A DNA stretch of 64,000 nt. Source: Vibrio sp. 10N (GTDB taxonomy: Bacteria > Pseudomonadota > Gammaproteobacteria > Enterobacterales > Vibrionaceae). The stretch covers positions 868,001 through 932,000 of the forward strand of contig NZ_BTPM01000002.1 of the NCBI RefSeq assembly GCF_036245475.1. The letters are read 5' to 3'. This document shows, one piece after another, positions 60,843-64,000 of the stretch; the stretch's first letter is position 1, and the number at the start of each line of letters is the position of its first letter. The position numbers and the translations under genes are program-made. The notes beneath the pieces were generated by a model. It did not search any database. It saw nothing but the letters and a program-made list of their open reading frames with translations, and was not told where the DNA came from.

Positions 60843-62078
60843 ATGGGTTGCTGCGACGCACCGGGCTTGATGCCTATAGAAGAAGCATTGAATAAAATGC
60901 TCACACCAATCACGCCAATTATCGATACCATTACATTGCCGCTCGCTGAAGCGCTAGGGTACGTACTGGCAGAAGACATTCTCTCTCCAATCAATGTCCC
61001 ACCATTTGATAACTCAGCGATGGATGGCTATGCCATTCGCCTTAGTGATTTCGAACAATCGACCACCATGAGAATGGTTGGAAAATCATTTGCAGGTGCG
61101 CCTTTTGAAGGTGAATGGCCAGCACAAACCACCATTCGCATTATGACTGGCGCTCAGATCCCATCGGGCTGCGACGCGGTGATCATGCAAGAAAACACCA
61201 CCACCGACGGTGACCTCATCACCTTTAATCAACCAAACATCAAAACCAACATGAACATCCGCCCTACCGGTGATGATATTCATGCTGACGATGTGGTTTT
61301 AAACAAAGGTGCTCGCTTAACTGCGCGTGATATCCCAATGATTGCGACGCTTGGCATCAGCCACATTAGCGTTTATCGCAAACCGAAGGTGGCATTTTTC
61401 TCCACAGGTGATGAACTCAAACCACTAGGTAGCGAGCTAGAGCCTGGTCAAATCTATGACAGCAACCGCTACGGCATTAAACCATTGATTGAAAACTTTG
61501 GCTGCGAAGCCATTGACTTAGGCATCATTCCAGACTGCCAAGAGACATTAAAAGCAACATTCGAGAAAGCGCAGCAGCTGGCCGATGTGGTGATCACTTC
61601 GGGCGGCGTAAGCGTTGGTGAGGCAGACTACACCAAAGATATTCTCGAAGAGCTTGGGCAAATCGGTTTTTGGAAACTTGCGATAAAGCCAGGTAAACCT
61701 TTTGCGTTCGGTGAGCTTGATCATGCATGGTTCTGTGGCCTTCCGGGTAACCCAGTATCGGCTGTACTCACCATGTATGTGTTGGTTCAGCCATTGCTTG
61801 CCAAGCTTGGTGGTAACAGCGAATGGAAAGAGCCAGAGTCCATTCCAGCAATCACTCGCAGCGCATTTAAGAAAGCGCCGGGACGCACCGATTATCAGCG
61901 TGGTATCTACCGAGTTGAAAATGGCCAGTTTGTGGTGGAAACGACGGGTAACCAAAGCTCTGGTGCATTCCGCTCTATGAGCCTAGCCAACTGCTTTGTG
62001 GTGCTGGAACGTGACCGCGGCTCTGTTGACGTTGGTGAAACGGTGCAAATTCAACTGTTCAATCCAACACTGTTCTAA
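60843..62078 (+). CDS. moeA: Molybdopterin molybdenumtransferase MoeA
   Basis: 411 residues, the same as E. coli MoeA, from the ATG at 60843 (MGCCDAPGLMPIEEAL), with AGGATG about ten bases upstream; the frame extends 34 codons earlier. It inserts molybdenum into adenylylated molybdopterin. Seen: VPPFDNSAMDGYAIRLSD, GKSFAGAPFEGEWPA, RIMTGAQIPSGCDAVIMQE, STGDELKPLG, SGGVSVGEADYTKDI and AWFCGLPGNPVSAV. Directly followed by moeB with 9 bases between. Divergent from folE. Confidence 0.96.
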   Translation: MGCCDAPGLMPIEEALNKMLTPITPIIDTITLPLAEALGYVLAEDILSPINVPPFDNSAMDGYAIRLSDFEQSTTMRMVGKSFAGAPFEGEWPAQTTIRIMTGAQIPSGCDAVIMQENTTTDGDLITFNQPNIKTNMNIRPTGDDIHADDVVLNKGARLTARDIPMIATLGISHISVYRKPKVAFFSTGDELKPLGSELEPGQIYDSNRYGIKPLIENFGCEAIDLGIIPDCQETLKATFEKAQQLADVVITSGGVSVGEADYTKDILEELGQIGFWKLAIKPGKPFAFGELDHAWFCGLPGNPVSAVLTMYVLVQPLLAKLGGNSEWKEPESIPAITRSAFKKAPGRTDYQRGIYRVENGQFVVETTGNQSSGAFRSMSLANCFVVLERDRGSVDVGETVQIQLFNPTLF

Positions 62079-62087
62079 GAGGTGATT

Positions 62088-62837
62088 TTGGATATTCTTT
62101 CTGATGAAGAGATGCTTCGCTACAACCGTCAAATCATCCTGAAAAATTTTGATTTTGACGGTCAAGAAGCGCTCAAGCAATCTTCTATCCTTATCATCGG
62201 TGCTGGCGGCCTCGGCTGTGCTGCCAGCCAATATCTCGCCGCTGCAGGCGTTGGCACTTTGACCTTGGTAGATGATGATGTGGTCGAGTTATCAAACTTG
62301 CAGCGCCAAGTATTGCATCATGACGCGGGCATTGGGCTGAAAAAAGTTGACTCAGCAAAGCAAGCATTAGAGAAGCTTAACCCTCATCTATCGGTTCACA
62401 CCTTTGATAAACGTTTGAGCGATGATGAGCTTGAAGCGCAAATCATCAAACATACGCTTGTGCTCGACGCGACAGACAACGTAGAAACACGCAACCAACT
62501 CAATCGCCTGTGCTATCAGCATAAAATCCCTTTGGTGTGTGGCGCCGCAATTCGTATGGAAGGACAAATTTCTGTCTTTACCTATCAAGACAGCACTCAG
62601 CCGTGCTATTGCTGTTTGAGCACGCTGTTTGGAGAAACCAGCCTAAGCTGTGTTGAAGCTGGAGTGATGTCGCCTATTGTCGGGATCATTGGGGCAACTC
62701 AAGCACTAGAAGCCATTAAGATCATTGCCAACTATGGGACACCTAAAGTCGCCAAGTTGATGCTATTTGATGGACTCACGTTAAACTGGCGCGAAATGGG
62801 ACTGCCTAAGTCTAAGCAATGCCCTGTATGTAGCTGA
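62088..62837 (+). CDS. moeB: Molybdopterin-synthase adenylyltransferase MoeB
   Basis: 249 residues, the same as E. coli MoeB. The start is the TTG at 62088, giving MDILSDEEMLRYNRQII as in relatives, with AGAGGTG five bases upstream; a GTG two codons earlier is the alternative. It adenylates the C-terminus of MoaD so that it can receive sulfur. Seen: ATP site GAGGLGCAASQYLA, RQVLHHDAGIG, DATDNVETRNQLN, and zinc cysteines in CYCCLSTLFG and the C-terminal CPVCS. Same operon as moeA; the next small gene follows after 32 bases. Confidence 0.95.
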   Translation: MDILSDEEMLRYNRQIILKNFDFDGQEALKQSSILIIGAGGLGCAASQYLAAAGVGTLTLVDDDVVELSNLQRQVLHHDAGIGLKKVDSAKQALEKLNPHLSVHTFDKRLSDDELEAQIIKHTLVLDATDNVETRNQLNRLCYQHKIPLVCGAAIRMEGQISVFTYQDSTQPCYCCLSTLFGETSLSCVEAGVMSPIVGIIGATQALEAIKIIANYGTPKVAKLMLFDGLTLNWREMGLPKSKQCPVCS

Positions 62838-62869
62838 TTCTATTCGACACCAACAAAGGAGTACTTCGC

Positions 62870-63178
62870 ATGAAACCAATCGCCATCGCGTTTATCCTTC
62901 TTCTTGCTGGCGTGAGCCTATTGTTGGTGTTACTTAAGGTAACCAGCCCTGCTATCGACGGCACAATCACTGCAACTGTGCAAAACCATGTTCTCACTCA
63001 GTCCCTTGATGGTAATCGTCACTATATGGTGGTGAAGCTTGCCGATGGAACAACGACAAGATTGGTTGCCAATCAAACCTCCTTATGCCCTATCGGCTCA
63101 CAGGTTGAACTCAACGTCACCTCTTCTTCTCTGGGTAAGGCCAACACCTACCAACTTGGGCAGTGCTTACCACGCTGA
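62870..63178 (+). CDS. Small membrane-anchored protein of unknown function
   Basis: 102 residues with one N-terminal membrane helix (IAIAFILLLAGVSLLLVLL) and an outside domain of about 75 residues rich in beta-strand residues, with two Cys (in SLCPIG and GQCLPR) that could form a disulfide. AGGAG lies eight bases before the ATG. Follows moeB closely, so it is probably co-transcribed. No family recognised. Confidence 0.75.
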   Translation: MKPIAIAFILLLAGVSLLLVLLKVTSPAIDGTITATVQNHVLTQSLDGNRHYMVVKLADGTTTRLVANQTSLCPIGSQVELNVTSSSLGKANTYQLGQCLPR

Positions 63179-63282
63179 CCATGGTCACACTTCGGTTTGT
63201 ACCAAGAAAGCGGGTATAGACATCGCCGCAATTAGTCTGCATCCTAAAACCAAGGAATAAAACAATAATAAGGAAGTGGCTT

Positions 63283-64000
63283 ATGACCAACACTCTCATC
63301 TCTCCCCAATGGCTTCACTCACAACTTGCCGCCAACCCTAATACCATCATTCTTGATGCTAGCATCGAGTTTCAAATTCCTCTTGAGCCGCAAAAAGACA
63401 AAAGCGGCGTCATACCAGGCGCACAGCGCTTTGACTATGATACGGTATTTTGCGATCCAGACGCCACGCTGCCACACATGATGCCATCAGCTGAGCGTTT
63501 TAGTGCACTCGCGTCGGATTTAGGTATACAGGCCTCCAGCACCATCGTGGTGTATGACAACTCCGGTACATTTGCCTCACCGCGTGCCTGGTGGATGTTA
63601 AAGTCACTGGGTATTGAGAAGGTGTACGTGCTTTCTGGCGGCCTTCCGGCATGGAAAGAGTCTGGATACGAGGTGGATAGTGACTATTCAACGCCACAAT
63701 CTTCTGAGCTGTCTCAATCACTCGACAGCCACTATTTTTTATCGGCGGAGCAAGTACTAAACCACGCGCAAAAGCGCAATGCTCACATCGTCGATGCTCG
63801 CTCTTTGGCTCGTTTTAAAGGAGAAACACCAGAGCCCAGAGAGGGCGTACGCAGCGGCCATATTCCTAGCGCAGTCTGCTTGCCATTTGCCGAGCTTATG
63901 GAGGGCGGCACATTAAAGCCTCAAGAAGAGCTAGCCCCTCTATTTGCATCCATTAGTGGCAGCAAACGTGAACATTTAGTGTTCAGCTGCGGCTCAGGCG
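63283..64000 (+). CDS. sseA: 3-mercaptopyruvate sulfurtransferase (partial, cut by window end)
   Basis: 239 codons, unfinished at the window edge. Two rhodanese domains: the first has ILDASIEFQ, GAQRFDYDTVFCDP and VVYDNSGTFASPRAWWML, where Asn-Ser replaces the active Cys as expected; the second begins near residue 155 with IVDARSLARFKGE, SGHIPSAVCLPF, and ends in the active-site loop FSCGSG, whose Cys is the catalytic one. It moves sulfur from 3-mercaptopyruvate to thiols or cyanide. AAGGAAGTGG lies a few bases before the ATG. Likely a separate unit after the small membrane protein. Confidence 0.92.
   Translation, partial: MTNTLISPQWLHSQLAANPNTIILDASIEFQIPLEPQKDKSGVIPGAQRFDYDTVFCDPDATLPHMMPSAERFSALASDLGIQASSTIVVYDNSGTFASPRAWWMLKSLGIEKVYVLSGGLPAWKESGYEVDSDYSTPQSSELSQSLDSHYFLSAEQVLNHAQKRNAHIVDARSLARFKGETPEPREGVRSGHIPSAVCLPFAELMEGGTLKPQEELAPLFASISGSKREHLVFSCGSG

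Overview
The window looks like a stretch of a Vibrio genome, most likely the second chromosome. The strongest evidence is the right-hand end, which carries clcA, a TehA-like gene, convergent cqsA/cqsS (the Vibrio CAI-1 quorum-sensing pair), folE, moeA and moeB. From memory, clcA and cqsS/cqsA lie close together on chromosome 2 of V. cholerae. The assignment rests on gene content and protein similarity read by eye; no search was run.

Layout. (1) 1-6.0 kb: the 3' end of a group II intron, then two tandem ~200-bp repeat units. A 4.5-kb module follows (DUF1254 protein, two small outer-membrane barrels, LysR regulator), and then a second pair of the same repeats. (2) 6.1-12.7 kb: glutamate symporter gltS and a sulfatase-type locus: radical-SAM sulfatase maturase, heme-free HEAT/TPR protein, SUMF1-like lipoprotein and PafA-like phosphatase. 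No sulfatase with a formylglycine motif is present. (3) 12.7-19.7 kb: a LysR gene and two divergent catabolic units, bauA-mmsA-amidotransferase (beta-alanine degradation) against puuR-puuC, separated by a repeat-rich control region. (4) 19.8-25.8 kb: mixed genes (DUF3299, amidohydrolase, AraC, old-yellow-enzyme, MAPEG, small heat-shock protein) and a pseudogene scrap. (5) 25.9-36.3 kb: polyamine uptake and catabolism, with puuA-spuC-potFGHI-puuR facing puuA2-puuB. (6) 36.4-39.8 kb: a three-gene operon of DUF413 protein, ATP-grasp ligase and DUF1704 metallopeptidase. (7) 40.3-50.5 kb: a truncated Gfo/Idh gene, a LysR gene and a MoxR-DUF58-DUF4381-VWA-VWA/TPR-BatD operon downstream of an octaheme cytochrome/TPR protein. 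(8) 50.6-53.5 kb: an IS1182-type insertion sequence inside the terminator of a CobW GTPase gene. (9) 53.8-64 kb: clcA, tehA, cqsA/cqsS, folE, moeA-moeB, a small membrane protein and a 3-mercaptopyruvate sulfurtransferase cut by the window end.

How the genes fit together. Regions 3 and 5 together encode import of a diamine (PotFGHI), gamma-glutamylation (two PuuA-type ligases), oxidation (PuuB), dehydrogenation (PuuC), a transaminase branch (SpuC) and final use of beta-alanine-type products (BauA, MmsA). No canonical PuuD is visible; a different class-I amidotransferase sits in the bauA operon. Regions 2 and 7 are linked by a shared C-terminal HEAT/TPR module.

The most unusual possibility is region 6: an ATP-grasp ligase next to a DUF1704 peptidase with an HExxxH motif, the family of the eukaryotic tubulin detyrosinase MATCAP, plus a small partner with a very acidic C-terminal tail. 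That is formally a ligase/carboxypeptidase pair acting on C-terminal tails. Starts were moved from the longest open frame where a ribosome-binding site, signal peptide or family length favoured an internal codon.
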